Part shown: positions 36,083 through 46,605 of the stretch, piece by piece | Numbering within the stretch: the stretch's first letter is position 1 | How the letters are laid out: the number at the start of each line of letters is the position of its first letter | NCBI GenBank assembly: GCA_022775905.1 | Contig: JALFJX010000036.1 | Coordinates: 18,591 to 82,590, forward strand | Direction of reading: 5' to 3' | Length of the DNA stretch: 64,000 nt | DNA from: Methanobrevibacter sp. | GTDB taxonomy: Archaea; Methanobacteriota; Methanobacteria; Methanobacteriales; Methanobacteriaceae | The notes under the pieces: generated by a model | The model's database searches: none | The model's input: only the letters and a program-made list of their open reading frames with translations | Told to the model about the DNA's origin: nothing | Translations under genes and position numbers: made by a program

Positions 36083-37398
36083 TCAACCAACTCCAGTTCA
36101 AATCCAAGTTCTGCCATTGTTTCAATGAAATTAGGGAATGACACGTCAAATACGGCTCCATTTGTAATTTGAATATCATGTTTAAGACCAATAAGTGAAA
36201 ATGCCATTGCAAGTCTGTGATCTCCGTGTGAATCCACTACACCAGAAGTTACACCACCTGTAATACTCATACCATCTTCATGCTCAACCAATTTACATCC
36301 AAGCTTTTCAAGTTCACGACAGGTAGTATCAATCCTATCAGTTTCTTTTACTCTTGCATGAGCAACACCAGTAATATTAGTTGTTCCTTCAGCCATTGCA
36401 GCAAGTACGGCAACAGTAATCAATAAATCAGGAGCATTTGAAAGGTCAACATCAATTGCTTTTAGATTACCATCAGAAGTGATTTCAACATAATCCTCAC
36501 CACGAATAATAGTTGCACCCATATCCTGAAGAATGTCTAAAATAAACTTATCTCCCTGCTTTGAAGTTCTAAACAAGTTTTTTATTCTAGCACTACCGCC
36601 GTTAATAGCAATTAATGCAAGCAAATATGATGCAGATGAATAATCTCCTTCAACAGTATAATCAAAAGCAATATATTCCTGTTTAGGGATTTTGAACTCA
36701 TCAATTCTGCAGCTTTGAACATCCTGAGTACAATCATCATGTTTTAAGTAATAAGCTTTAATTGATTTGGCGCCAAATTTTCTCATAATATCCCATGTCA
36801 TATAGACATAGGGTTTTGATTTGAATTCAGGCAATACATATAAAGTAACACCACATTTAGACAATGGTGCAGAGATTAAAATTGATGAAATGAACTGTGA
36901 ACTAACATTACCCATAATATTAGTTTCACCACCCATATATCCTGGCTTAATCAATATTGGTGCTTTTTCATTATCATTCAATGATTCTGTTTCGACTCCT
37001 AAGGGTTTTAAAGCATCCATCAAAAGACCCATTGGTCTTGTCTGAAGAGATTCATCACCAGTTAAAATAACCTCATTATCACTTAATGCTGCTACAGATG
37101 TCATCAATCTAAGTGTAGTTCCTGAATTTGCAAGATCAATTGGACCATCATTGGAATTATGGAGCTTACCATTGGTTCCTACGACTTCCAAATAATCATC
37201 TTTTTCATTTATTTGTGCACCTAATGCTTTACATACTCTAATAGATGCCAAAGTATCCTCAGAATACAACATATCATAAAGTTTAGATGTTCCTTTAGCT
37301 AAACTAGCAAGAATAACTGCTCTGTGAGAATAACTTTTAGATGGAGGTGCCTTAACCTCACCACCAATATTTGAAATATTTTTTACCTTAAGAATCAT
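36079..37398 (-). CDS. aroA: 3-phosphoshikimate 1-carboxyvinyltransferase (EPSP synthase)
   Basis: The 439-residue enzyme joins shikimate-3-phosphate and phosphoenolpyruvate. [20 protein letters not shown] carries the substrate-binding [23 protein letters not shown] is the family signature, and [20 protein letters not shown] the second signature. The start is the ATG at 37398 rather than the upstream TTG. It shares the shikimate pathway with aroD at 9.1 kb. The following nth gene overlaps by 4 bases, so they are co-transcribed. Confidence 0.95.
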   Translation of the reverse strand: MILKVKNISNIGGEVKAPPSKSYSHRAVILASLAKGTSKLYDMLYSEDTLASIRVCKALGAQINEKDDYLEVVGTNGKLHNSNDGPIDLANSGTTLRLMTSVAALSDNEVILTGDESLQTRPMGLLMDALKPLGVETESLNDNEKAPILIKPGYMGGETNIMGNVSSQFISSILISAPLSKCGVTLYVLPEFKSKPYVYMTWDIMRKFGAKSIKAYYLKHDDCTQDVQSCRIDEFKIPKQEYIAFDYTVEGDYSSASYLLALIAINGGSARIKNLFRTSKQGDKFILDILQDMGATIIRGEDYVEITSDGNLKAIDVDLSNAPDLLITVAVLAAMAEGTTNITGVAHARVKETDRIDTTCRELEKLGCKLVEHEDGMSITGGVTSGVVDSHGDHRLAMAFSLIGLKHDIQITNGAVFDVSFPNFIETMAELGFELELVE

Positions 37399-37521
37399 TT
37401 TATCGACCAAAAAAAGATATTAAACATACTAATATCCCATAACTTTTCTAATATAAGATTTAAACAAGATACTTAATTAAATTTTTGGAAAATACTATTA
37501 TTTTAATTGAAATAATATTTT

Positions 37522-37956
37522 CTAATCAACAAGATTATCTATTTTATCAAAAAGTTCATGATAGTTATTAAAAAGACATTGATACTCCTCATCATTTTTA
37601 GACATTAAAACTATTTTTAACTTTTTATCATCATGAAAGATTTTTACTTGATTAGATTCAAGAGTATTATGAGATGCATCATCAATTAATAATTTAATTT
37701 CATTATATGCATTTTCAGTTAAATTATACATTCTATTATGATTTAATACATCCATTGCATGAATAATCCCACCATCTTCATTATCAATACAAGAAGACAA
37801 TCTTATATTTGCAGTCATATAATAAGGGGCTTCTATTTTATCTCTACGTAGTACAATTGAAATTTTTGAGATTACATGATCATCATCACAATTTTCATTT
37901 ACAAATTTAATCAATTGAAACTGTTTTATATTTGCACCATTATTCCTAAAAGTCAT
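37522..37956 (-). CDS. Hypothetical protein
   Basis: The product has 144 residues, soluble, acidic, with mixed alpha/beta character (VISKISIVLRRDKIEAPYYM; HAMDVLNHNRMYNLTENAYN). No motif or family was recognised. It stands alone, divergent from the acetyltransferase remnant that follows. Start ATG at 37956 has no obvious ribosome binding site. Confidence 0.5.
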   Translation of the reverse strand: MTFRNNGANIKQFQLIKFVNENCDDDHVISKISIVLRRDKIEAPYYMTANIRLSSCIDNEDGGIIHAMDVLNHNRMYNLTENAYNEIKLLIDDASHNTLESNQVKIFHDDKKLKIVLMSKNDEEYQCLFNNYHELFDKIDNLVD

Positions 37957-38086
37957 AATAATATATTATTTTTATAAAATATTTAAGTTTGAGGTAGTTA
38001 AAAAGAAACAAAGAACAAGAAGATAAAAAATCATTTAATTAATAATATCACCATATTTTTTAACTAAACTCAATAAATAATTATCT

Positions 38087-38649
38087 ATGAAGAAATTGAA
38101 AAATTAAAAGCTGGCCTTGAATACTGTTATGATGATGAAGAAGTAGATAGTCTAAAGCAAAATGCAATTAAAAACTGCAGAATCTACAATTCAATCAGTG
38201 ATGAGGATAAACAGGCACAATATGACTTTTTATGTGAAATGTTAGGATCCGTAGGTGATAATGTTTGGATTGCAAAAACATTTAACTGCGATAATGGAAA
38301 AAACATTTTCATTGGAGACAATTTTACAGGAAACTTTAATTTAACCATTTTAGATGTAAAAGAAGTTTACATTGGAGACAATGTAATGATTGGACCTAAT
38401 ACAACAATAACAACTGTTGGTCATCCTTTAACTCCGAAAGGTAGACGCCAGCACTTGGCACAAGCCAGTGAAATCCATATTGGTGATGATGTATGGATTG
38501 GAGCTAATGTAACAATTCTTCCAGGAGTCAGAATAGGAAACAATGTTGTAATCGGTGCGGGAGCCGTTGTAACAAGAGACATACCAGATGATTCATTAGC
38601 AGTCGGTGTTCCTGCAAGAGTTATAAAAGAACTTGAAAACGACATATAA
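38087..38649 (+). pseudogene. Maltose/galactoside-type O-acetyltransferase with shifted start
   Basis: The body is intact from about 38089: an N-terminal Mac domain (EEIEKLKAGLEYCYDDEEVD) and a left-handed beta-helix with hexapeptide repeats (IGDNVMIGPNTTITTVGHPL, HIGDDVWIGANVTILPGVRI) and the end VIGAGAVVTRDIPDDSLAVG. The catalytic His is in VGHPL. The only fitting ATG (38087) is out of frame: one base is missing directly after it, and no other start precedes the Mac domain. An internal ATG at 38239 would give a 136-residue protein lacking that domain. It is either a recent pseudogene or translated from a non-standard start. Confidence 0.65.
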
Positions 38650-38698
38650 ATAGTATTAAGTTAATAACAAAATATATACTATTTAAGTCGTGTTAATT

Positions 38699-39573
38699 AT
38701 GGATACGGTTACTAAAGAAAAATTGAAATTGGCTCAAAGATTCAAAAAAAATTGATGAAGCTGAAGACATTTACAGGGAATTTTGGCAAAAAACACCTGA
38801 AAGTTTCAATCAGTTTGATAAAACTACTTTTAGTTGGATTTTATACAACAAATACATTAAAAATAATGAATACAATGAGGAGATGCTTGATGCTGCAGAT
38901 TTGATTACTGAAGTCAAACAACAGGAAAATCAAACTCAAAACAGTAAATATCCATGTCCATATACCTTAGCGGTTTTGAAAGTGCTTGAATCATTAAACA
39001 AGAACAATGACTTTGAAGAGGTTATAATGTGGAGTGAAAAAATCAATCCAGATTACTTAAACACTAAGGCCAGCGACTTCAATGGAAGGAAATACTCTTC
39101 AAATAAAGAAAAATTCTATAGTCAAATCACTAAAGCTCTTTTAAAACTTGATGATATTGATGCTTGCTATGAACTATCAAAAAAAGCACTCCAATTATTT
39201 AGAATACAGTATTAGACTCAATAAAGAATGGTCTATTGAAGACCGACTAACTGAAGAAATTGAAGAAGCAGGACTTGATACCGCAAATACTGAATACTGG
39301 AAAATCAAAAAAGACCTTAAAAACTTCTGGAATAGTCTGAAATATAAAGACCAGGAACTCAAAACTGGAATAATCAGCAACATATTGCTTAATGGAAAAG
39401 TGGGATTCATTGATGGAGATGATGGAAACTCATATTTCTTTAGAAAATTTGACTTTAGAGGTAACAACTCCGAATTTAAAGAATACACAAGTGTTAGTTT
39501 TTACATTGAAAATAGGCTTGACAAATCCAAAGGTGAAATTAAACCAAATGCAGTAAATATTAATACAATATAA
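38699..39573 (+). pseudogene. TPR-like protein with C-terminal cold-shock-like domain, frameshifted
   Basis: Three frames form one protein. MDTVTKEKLKLAQRFKK starts at 38699. At an 8-A run (38744-38751) one base too many shifts the frame; removing it gives RFKKIDEAEDIYREFWQKTP. A helical repeat part (PYTLAVLKVLESLNKNNDFE; LLKLDDIDACYELSKKALQ) ends near 39180-39205, where a second shift occurs. The rest reads EYSIRLNKEWSIEDRLTEEI and ends in a small beta domain like a cold-shock fold (GIISNILLNGKVGFIDGDDG, NSYFFRKFDF). Function is unknown; RNA binding is plausible from the last domain. Confidence 0.7.
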
Positions 39574-39598
39574 TTAAAAATATATTATAGGTGATACT

Positions 39599-40003
39599 AT
39601 GGGATTATTCGATAAAGTAGTAGGTCATGCAGAAGTTGGTGGAGACACCGCAATCGTAGACGAATACCTCGCTCCAGGCGAAGAAATTATTCAATCTTTC
39701 CATTTTATAAGAGATTCAGTTATCTTAACTAATTATGGAATTTATACTATAGATGTACAAGGATTAAGTGGTAAAAAGGTAGAAGTAAAATTCTTCCCTA
39801 AAAAAACAATTAAAACCATTTCTTTTGAAAGCGCAGGATCATTTGATTTAGATGTTGATATTAAAATTGGTGTAAGCAACAACCCAATAATTTTGGTTGA
39901 AGGCGGATCAATGAATGTACCAATATCATTCAAAGTTCCAAAAGCACAAGCAGAAGAAGCAAAACAAATTGTACATTTAGTAAAAGAACACTATTTATTA
40001 TAA
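39599..40003 (+). CDS. Bacterial-type PH domain protein
   Basis: The 134-residue protein consists of one bacterial pleckstrin-homology-like domain (EYLAPGEEIIQSFHFIRDSV, ILTNYGIYTIDVQGLSGKKV, FFPKKTIKTISFESAG). AGGTGAT stands 4 bases before the ATG at 39599. Such proteins are common, but their ligand and role are unknown. It is intact although both neighbours are broken. Confidence 0.8.
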   Translation: MGLFDKVVGHAEVGGDTAIVDEYLAPGEEIIQSFHFIRDSVILTNYGIYTIDVQGLSGKKVEVKFFPKKTIKTISFESAGSFDLDVDIKIGVSNNPIILVEGGSMNVPISFKVPKAQAEEAKQIVHLVKEHYLL

Positions 40004-40019
40004 GCTATTATTTAGCTTA
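40001..40019 (+). terminator. Hairpin terminator of the PH domain gene
   Basis: TAAGCT/AGCTTA with a 7-base loop begins at the stop codon and is followed by a T-rich tract (TTCTATTTTTTT). Confidence 0.55.
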
Positions 40020-40132
40020 TATTCTATTTTTTTAAATTATTATATATAATAAGAACCAAATTATAAATCATATACTTTTTTTCTCATATCACTACAACAT
40101 GTAGAGATAGAATTATATTAGGGTAAGATTTT

Positions 40133-41141
40133 ATGTCAGTGAGTTATGATAAAAAGAACAATAGTTTTTCATTTATGGAACAGAAGAATTCAATTTGAAT
40201 TTCGAAGATGAACCATACAAAATAGAAACATTCGAAAATTCATTAATTAAGGAACACAAAAGTATTAAAATCGCTATTTTAATACCTCATGAAAACAATA
40301 CTAATTTTATTTTCCAATATATGAGTCCGGAATTTGCTAAATACTATAATACTACATCCGAAAAGTTTATTGGAAGATCAATTAAACTGATTTATCCAAC
40401 AATGAGCAAAAATATATGTTCTATTGTTAAAAATGTTTATGAAACAAAACAAAAGGATACAGTCTATTTTTATTATTATGACAATAATGAATTAAAATAT
40501 GCTCTTAAATTGAATATTCAATATACAGATGCTGGTTATTTGTCTGTTTTAGCAGAAGATTATACTGCCCAAATTAAAATTACAGAATTAAGTAGTTTGA
40601 ATAAATCTTCATCATATATTCAAAAAACAAAAAAGATTGCAATCGGTACAAGATTCAACAATGGAATTCACAGTTGGAGTGATGGAATCTATGAAATTCT
40701 TGAAAGAGAACCCCATTCATCAGATAAAACACATAATATAATTTTTGATATTGTAGTTCCAGAAGAAAGAGAAAAACTTGAAGAACTCAAACAATTTTTA
40801 AGAGACAATCCTAAAAAAGCATACGAAGAAATATTTTCTATATTAACAGATACAAATAAAATTAAATCCATAAAAATTGATATAAAGAAAATATTTGATG
40901 ATAATAATGAACTTATAAAAACAGTTGCAATTTTATATGATGTTACTGAAGAACTTAAAACCCAAAAAAATACAGAATACTAAACGATTTAAATTCATCA
41001 ATTAACTATTACTTCAACATCAGCGGTTTTGTAATTAATTATGAAAACGATTATTATACTATTTCTGACAATACCATAAAAATGCTCCATCTCACTAAGA
41101 AAAACCCAAAATTATTAATATATGATCTTAAAGTAACATGA
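40133..41141 (+). pseudogene. PAS-domain sensor protein, frameshifted and truncated
   Basis: The start is the ATG at 40133 (MSVSYDKKNNS). One T is missing from the run at 40165-40169; adding it gives SFFIYGTEEFNLNFEDEPYK. Two PAS-like domains follow (MSPEFAKYYNTTSEKFIGRS; RFNNGIHSWSDGIYEILERE, ending in AILYDVTEELKTQK). A second shift lies at the A run 40964-40970, one A short; the frame then reads YRILNDLNSSINYYFNISGF. The gene stops at 41139-41141 in the middle of a further domain, exactly where a truncated adhesin gene arrives on the other strand. It resembles the N-terminal half of the kinase at 7104-8890. Confidence 0.7.
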
Positions 41142-41689
41142 CTAGCAGTTATGTTAAAAATACGTGCTTCATTTACATCACCTTGAGCATCAATAGCAAA
41201 ACCATTACCATTAATAGTAACTGTTTTATTAATTTTAATTCCATGTTGTAAATCAGAATCACGATCAGGATTGTAAACATAGTCATTATCCAAATTTATG
41301 ATCCCATTTTCAGGAGCTGCATCAATTAATGCTTGCAAGTCAACATAATTATATAGTTCACCTTCGCCAAGAACAGCATCATTTTCATCCACACCTAAAC
41401 TAACCTTTTCATCACTATCAACATTTGATACACTTAAAGGTTGAGATTTAGATGAAATATTTGAAGATATATTATCTGCTTTGATTTCTTGATCATCATT
41501 TAAAGTGTTGACTGCAACATCATCATTTACATCAGACAAATCATTAGAATGCCCAACATCAGCACTTAATAATGCATCATTAGTACTATTAATAACATCT
41601 ACAGCATCATCTGCCGCAGAAACATTTGCAATTGAAAAAATAACCACAAATAATGCCAATAATACTAACAATTTATTATTCAAAGCCAC
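41130..41689 (-). pseudogene. Adhesin-like surface protein, N-terminal fragment
   Basis: A signal peptide (LLVLLALFVVIFSIANVSAA) is followed by an Asp/Asn-rich spacer and the beginning of a parallel beta-helix domain (DLQALIDAAPENGIINLDND; IKINKTVTINGNGFAIDAQG; EARIFNITASHVTL). From there the frame enters the antisense of the PAS gene and ends at 41054, so the real protein was cut near 41130-41145. Full-length members of this family in Methanobrevibacter have many hundred to thousands of residues. Exact breakpoint is estimated. Confidence 0.75.
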
Positions 41690-42394
41690 ATACCTCCTTT
41701 TTATTAAATAATTTATCAGTTTTACATATCATTTTCACCATATATAAATCATATGAAAAATTTCTAAAACAGTTAAATAAAAATATTAAAAATTTATATG
41801 AAACTGTTTAAAAATAATAAAATAATAATTAAATTATAAAGAAAAAATATCTTAAACATTAAACAAATCACTAAAATAAAAATAATTATGAAAACATAGA
41901 AAAGATAAAAAAATAATTATTGAATAAAACCACAATAAATCAATATAAAAATAATTATTTATATAATAAATATTCAAAATATTAAATTATAATCTAAATA
42001 TAACAAATGTTATGTACAATAACATAATTTAAAACCAGATTAAAATTAAATAAAGGCAAATTTAAAACCAATCCCCAATTTTAAAGATATTTACATCATA
42101 AAATAAACATTGAAAAATAATATCAAAAAAATATTACAGTATAAGCAAATTCAAACACTTAAATAAAAATTAAGCCCCAAAATAAAGGAATAAAGTTCAA
42201 CATGAAATTAATTAAAATGAAAAATATAGTTTACAATATAATTTTTTTCATAAATAATCAAAATAGCTTATTTTAATAAATACAATCTAAATTTAGAATA
42301 AATAAAAATTTAATAAAAAATTAAAACTATTTAAATTAATGCATAATCTAAATTAGTGTAATGACAAAATAAAGAAGAATAAAAATATTTTTAA
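41690..42394. other. Gene-free AT-rich stretch
   Basis: About 700 bases of extremely AT-rich sequence hold no gene, tRNA or clear repeat that I can support. The part near 41700-41760 should include the promoter of the truncated adhesin gene. Confidence 0.5.
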
Positions 42395-42425
42395 AATTCT
42401 ATTGTATAACATAGACAATAGAATT
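42395..42425 (-). terminator. Hairpin terminator of the SpoIIM-like gene
   Basis: Perfect 11-bp arms AATTCTATTGT (42395-42405) and ACAATAGAATT (42415-42425) enclose a 9-base loop directly at the stop codon. TTTAAAAATATTTTTATT follows on the minus strand. Confidence 0.6.
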
Positions 42426-43069
42426 TAGAAAAAAGATTGGATCCATTCACCAAACATTAATGTAAAATTTCCTTCAATAATACCTGCAATGACCATCAAC
42501 ACCAAAGATAAAATCAGCAATACAAGTGAATGTTTAAGTATACTCTTGTTCTTATCCCATGAATCTAGAAAACTCTCTTTTAGAGTTGTATTATTATTCT
42601 TAAACAATGTTTTGAAAGTATTGAATATAAATTTGAATAAAAAAATCCCTCCTGCTGATGAAAAAACCAATGAAGGAATTTCAAAAATTCCATGAGGTAA
42701 TATCAAAGCTAAGAACATAATCCAATTAGATGGATCATTTGCAGTAATTGTACCCCCAACAACACCAATAATTAATCCATTAAAAATAATGGAGAAAAAT
42801 GCCATAAATGCAAATAATATTGATAAAAAATAGGTCAATAAATTAGCACGAATATTATTAAGCATCAAAGAAATTGTTAAATTATCAGATCCTCCCAGTT
42901 CCACCATATTATCTATAACTGGAGAAATTGAATCATAAATTGCATCATGGAATATTATACCAAGCACAACGGATGCAATAAAAATAACAAATAACAAAAA
43001 TATTAAATTTTTGCTTTCAGATAATGCTTCTTTAACTTCATTCTTAATAATCAACAAATATCTATTCAT
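42425..43069 (-). CDS. SpoIIM-like (DUF95) integral membrane protein
   Basis: The 214-residue protein has about five membrane segments. ILPHGIFEIPSLVFSSAGGI and FNGLIIGVVGGTI match the stage II sporulation protein M family, which is wide-spread in archaea that do not sporulate. Its role there is unknown, perhaps in membrane remodelling. It stands alone between the adhesin fragment and valS. Confidence 0.85.
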   Translation of the reverse strand: MNRYLLIIKNEVKEALSESKNLIFLLFVIFIASVVLGIIFHDAIYDSISPVIDNMVELGGSDNLTISLMLNNIRANLLTYFLSILFAFMAFFSIIFNGLIIGVVGGTITANDPSNWIMFLALILPHGIFEIPSLVFSSAGGIFLFKFIFNTFKTLFKNNNTTLKESFLDSWDKNKSILKHSLVLLILSLVLMVIAGIIEGNFTLMFGEWIQSFF

Positions 43070-43308
43070 TTAATTACCCCTAATTAAGTGGATATATCTC
43101 ATTAAAAGTAATTAAAATTTTTGTTGAATAATATATTGGATATTTTTATATATTGTATATATTCAAATTTCAAAAAATAACCTTATAAAACATACTTATT
43201 TCAACTATCACATTATATGAAATTAATCAAATAGAAAAGTTTTGAAAAAAATATTTTAAAATAAATGAAAAGGTCAAGTATAAAAAAAGAAAAAATATGA
43301 GAAGTAAT

Positions 43309-46020
43309 CTATCTAATTACTTCAACAATCATATCTAAGTTTTCAGATTGTAAGATGTCAACCTTCTTACCGGATGCACCAACAATCTCCTTTTTGATAT
43401 TTAACATATCTTCAGGAACTACAATATCACCGATGGTGAGTTCATGAGATTCATCTAAGACATTAGCGATTTCTTCAATATCAGTAGATTTTAAATAACC
43501 GATAATTTTACCAGCATCTCCTTTGAATTTAGGTCCAATTTGAGACATATCCGGTTCAACTTCGATGATTTTTTCATGTACATCAGGTTTTCCAGAACTG
43601 ATTTCTAAATTATTGATTTTTAAAGTACCTTCAATATCTTCACCAAATTGATTAAATACATCAACTAATTCTTTATCAGAAGTGTATACATTAACTTCTG
43701 CAAGTTCTGCATTTAATGGAATTTTAGATGCTGATTTGAATCTTCTTACTTCATCGATTAATTCAACTGTAGTTTCTCCTTTGTTTTCCACATCTTCATT
43801 AATTAACTCTTCATTTATTTCAGGCCATGAAGTTGTATGAATTGACTGATCATCGAAGTATTGGTATACTTCTTCTACAAAGAACGGAACGATAGGAGCA
43901 AGTAATTTTAAGGATGTTTCAATTACACATCTTAATGTGTATTTTGCTGCTCTTCTTGATTCATCTGATACATCATTGTATAATCTGTATTTTACAGCTT
44001 CAATATACTCATCACAGAAATCATGCCAGAAGAATTTTTCAATTGAACTGATTGTATTTGCATAGTTGTATTCAGCAAATGCAGCATCAACAGTCTTGTT
44101 TAAGTTGTTGAGTTTGGATAAAATCCATAAGTCCAATGGTCCTAAGTTATCTTTAACTTCATCGTATGATACTTCTTCATCAAAGATTTGCATGCTGATA
44201 AATCTGAATGCATTCCAGAATTTTCTTAAGAAACGGTATCCATGTTTGATTTCTTTCCAGTCAAATGCTACATCTGAACCAGGTACACTGTTTGCAGCCC
44301 ATGTTCTGAGTGCATCTGCACCGTATTGTTCAATAACTTCTTCAGGACCAATTACGTTTCCTCTGGATTTACTCATTTTGTATCCGTCTTCACCGAATAC
44401 CATACCATTGATTACAATATCTGAAAATGGTTTTTGACCAGTGAGAGCTAAGCATCTAAGTGTTGTGTAGAACGCCCATGTACGGATGATATCATGTCCT
44501 TGTGGACGAATATCTGCTGGGAAGTGATTAATGTAGTCTTCATCAGGCCATCCTGCAATGGATAACGGTGAAATGGATGAATCCATCCATGTATCAAGAA
44601 CATCTTCTTCTCCAATAAACTCTTCGCATCCGCATTCACATGCATGTTTAGGTTTATCTTGAGTTGGATCAATTGGTAAATCTTCTGCATCAGGCAACAT
44701 GACTTTTCCACAGTCTTTACAGTACCATACTGGAATTGGGGTTGCAAAAATTCTTTGTCTTGAAATACACCAGTCCCATTCCATGGAATCCGCCCAGTTT
44801 ACCATACGGGATTTCATGTGTTCTGGTACCCAGTTCATTTCTTCTGCTGCATCTTTAGTCTTTTTGATTAATTCTCTTACAGCTACGAACCATTGTTTTT
44901 TAACAAGAATCTCAATAGGAGTTTTACATCTCCAACATTGACCAACATTTTGATCTACTTGTTCTTGTTTTAATAAGTAACCTTCAGCATCCAAGTCATC
45001 TATGGTTTGTTTTTTAGCACTTGGTAAGTCCATTCCAGCATATCTTCCTGCTGCTTCGGTTAACTTACCAGTTTCATCCATAATGTCAATGATTTCTAAG
45101 TCATATTTGTTTACCCAACTTACGTCAGTTTTGTCCCCAAATGTACAAATCATTACTGCACCTGTACCGAATTCAGGATCTACTTCTTCATCTGCAATGA
45201 TTTTTACTTTTTGATGTGATAATGGTACTTCCACATATTTACCTAAAAGATGAGTGTATCTTTCATCTTCCGGGTGAATTACAACAGCCACACAAGCAGC
45301 CATTAATTCCGGCCTGGTAGTTGCAATTAAAATACCTTCATCTTTAGGGTCTGCTTGTTTTCCTGATGCTTGTGAAGATACAATATCATCATATGAGTCT
45401 TCTACAGCAGGGGGGAAGTTAACATAGTTCAAGAATGTGGTATTGTCACTGTATTCAACTTCTGCAAAAGCAATAGCTGTTTCACAACGAGGACACCAGT
45501 TTACAGGGTGGATACCTTGATAGATTAATCCTTCTTCATACATTTTCAAGAAAGAGTATTGGGTCCTTCTTCTGTATTCCGGAGTCATGGTAATGAATTC
45601 ACGGTTCCAGTCTTGTGAGAAACCCATTGCTTTCATTTGAGATTTCATGCTAGCAATGTTTTTAGTGGTTAAATCAACACAATATTCTCTGAACTGAGCC
45701 CTAGAAACATCATTTTTCTTGATTCCATAAGTTTCTTCAACTTTTACTTCAGTTGGAAGACCGTGGCAGTCCCATCCTTGTGGGAATAATACATCATGAC
45801 CTTTTAATCTTCTGTATCTTGCATTCATATCAATATAAACCCAATTTAAAACATGACCTAAGTGTATAAGTCCTGTTGGGTATGGTGGGGGAGTATCAAT
45901 TATGTATCTAGGACGAGATCCATCTCCAATATATTTGTAGATGTCTTCATCTTCCCATTTTTTCTCCCAAAACTTCTCTTTTTTAAAATCATAGTCTTTA
46001 GGAATTTCTTCGTTTGACAT
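43309..46020 (-). CDS. valS: Valyl-tRNA synthetase
   Basis: The 903-residue class I synthetase charges tRNA-Val and edits threonine. [20 protein letters not shown] holds the HIGH motif, and [20 protein letters not shown] the KMSKS loop. An editing domain is seen around [20 protein letters not shown], and zinc-like cysteines at [12 protein letters not shown] and [10 protein letters not shown]. The gene is intact over 2.7 kb, useful as a control for the frameshifts seen elsewhere. CTCC (GGAG) precedes its ATG. Confidence 0.97.
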   Translation of the reverse strand: MSNEEIPKDYDFKKEKFWEKKWEDEDIYKYIGDGSRPRYIIDTPPPYPTGLIHLGHVLNWVYIDMNARYRRLKGHDVLFPQGWDCHGLPTEVKVEETYGIKKNDVSRAQFREYCVDLTTKNIASMKSQMKAMGFSQDWNREFITMTPEYRRRTQYSFLKMYEEGLIYQGIHPVNWCPRCETAIAFAEVEYSDNTTFLNYVNFPPAVEDSYDDIVSSQASGKQADPKDEGILIATTRPELMAACVAVVIHPEDERYTHLLGKYVEVPLSHQKVKIIADEEVDPEFGTGAVMICTFGDKTDVSWVNKYDLEIIDIMDETGKLTEAAGRYAGMDLPSAKKQTIDDLDAEGYLLKQEQVDQNVGQCWRCKTPIEILVKKQWFVAVRELIKKTKDAAEEMNWVPEHMKSRMVNWADSMEWDWCISRQRIFATPIPVWYCKDCGKVMLPDAEDLPIDPTQDKPKHACECGCEEFIGEEDVLDTWMDSSISPLSIAGWPDEDYINHFPADIRPQGHDIIRTWAFYTTLRCLALTGQKPFSDIVINGMVFGEDGYKMSKSRGNVIGPEEVIEQYGADALRTWAANSVPGSDVAFDWKEIKHGYRFLRKFWNAFRFISMQIFDEEVSYDEVKDNLGPLDLWILSKLNNLNKTVDAAFAEYNYANTISSIEKFFWHDFCDEYIEAVKYRLYNDVSDESRRAAKYTLRCVIETSLKLLAPIVPFFVEEVYQYFDDQSIHTTSWPEINEELINEDVENKGETTVELIDEVRRFKSASKIPLNAELAEVNVYTSDKELVDVFNQFGEDIEGTLKINNLEISSGKPDVHEKIIEVEPDMSQIGPKFKGDAGKIIGYLKSTDIEEIANVLDESHELTIGDIVVPEDMLNIKKEIVGASGKKVDILQSENLDMIVEVIR

Positions 46021-46226
46021 ATATTTTCTCCTAATAAATATTAGATAATAATAATATTATTAATTATGTAGTTTATTATTTAAAAAACTTTCATAAAATA
46101 AGGCGAATTTAATAAAAAAAGTAGATAAATAGTTAAAATAAACCGATTTTAACAAGTAATAGTTAACTATATTATATAATAAAACTAAAATATTAATATT
46201 ATCAATCTAAAAAGGACTGTGAAAAA

Positions 46227-46583
46227 ATGCAAATGATATGGTTTTATGTTGCTATTGTATTGGCTATAAGCGATGTATTGCACACTACTCTCATGTGGAA
46301 AGTTTTAAATAACTTTTATATATTATTAGGTGTTTTTATTCAACAATCAACACATTCTGCATGGCAAACTTGGGTAATACATGAATCAATGGAAGCCGTA
46401 TTTCATTTTATCATTTTATCAATAGTTTTCTTAAACCCCACTATTGGAATATTAGCAGCCTTAATTCATTTTGTAATTGATGTATCCCATACAGTATTCA
46501 TACGCAATATGGAAGAATTAGAACATAGAGCTCTTCACTTTGTTGTTGAGTCATTATTCTTTATGTTAATCTATGGATTATAA
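46227..46583 (+). CDS. Small His-rich membrane protein
   Basis: The 118-residue protein has about four membrane segments and unusually many histidines in or near them (DVLHTTLMWK, QSTHSAWQTWVIHESMEAVF, ALIHFVIDVSHTVFIRN, LEHRALHFVVESLF), which could bind metal or heme. It lies 22 bases before pheT and may be co-transcribed. I do not know its function. Confidence 0.65.
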   Translation: MQMIWFYVAIVLAISDVLHTTLMWKVLNNFYILLGVFIQQSTHSAWQTWVIHESMEAVFHFIILSIVFLNPTIGILAALIHFVIDVSHTVFIRNMEELEHRALHFVVESLFFMLIYGL

Positions 46584-46605
46584 AACTAATTAATGGAGTT
46601 ATTAA

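Noticed and set aside
41054..41129. C-terminal part of the open frame of the adhesin fragment
   Set aside because: These last codons (SYINNFGFFLVRWSIF and on) are the antisense of the PAS gene, not adhesin sequence.
44066..44437. Open frame of 123 residues on the plus strand inside valS
   Set aside because: It is the antisense of conserved valS sequence; no start signal or family match is seen.
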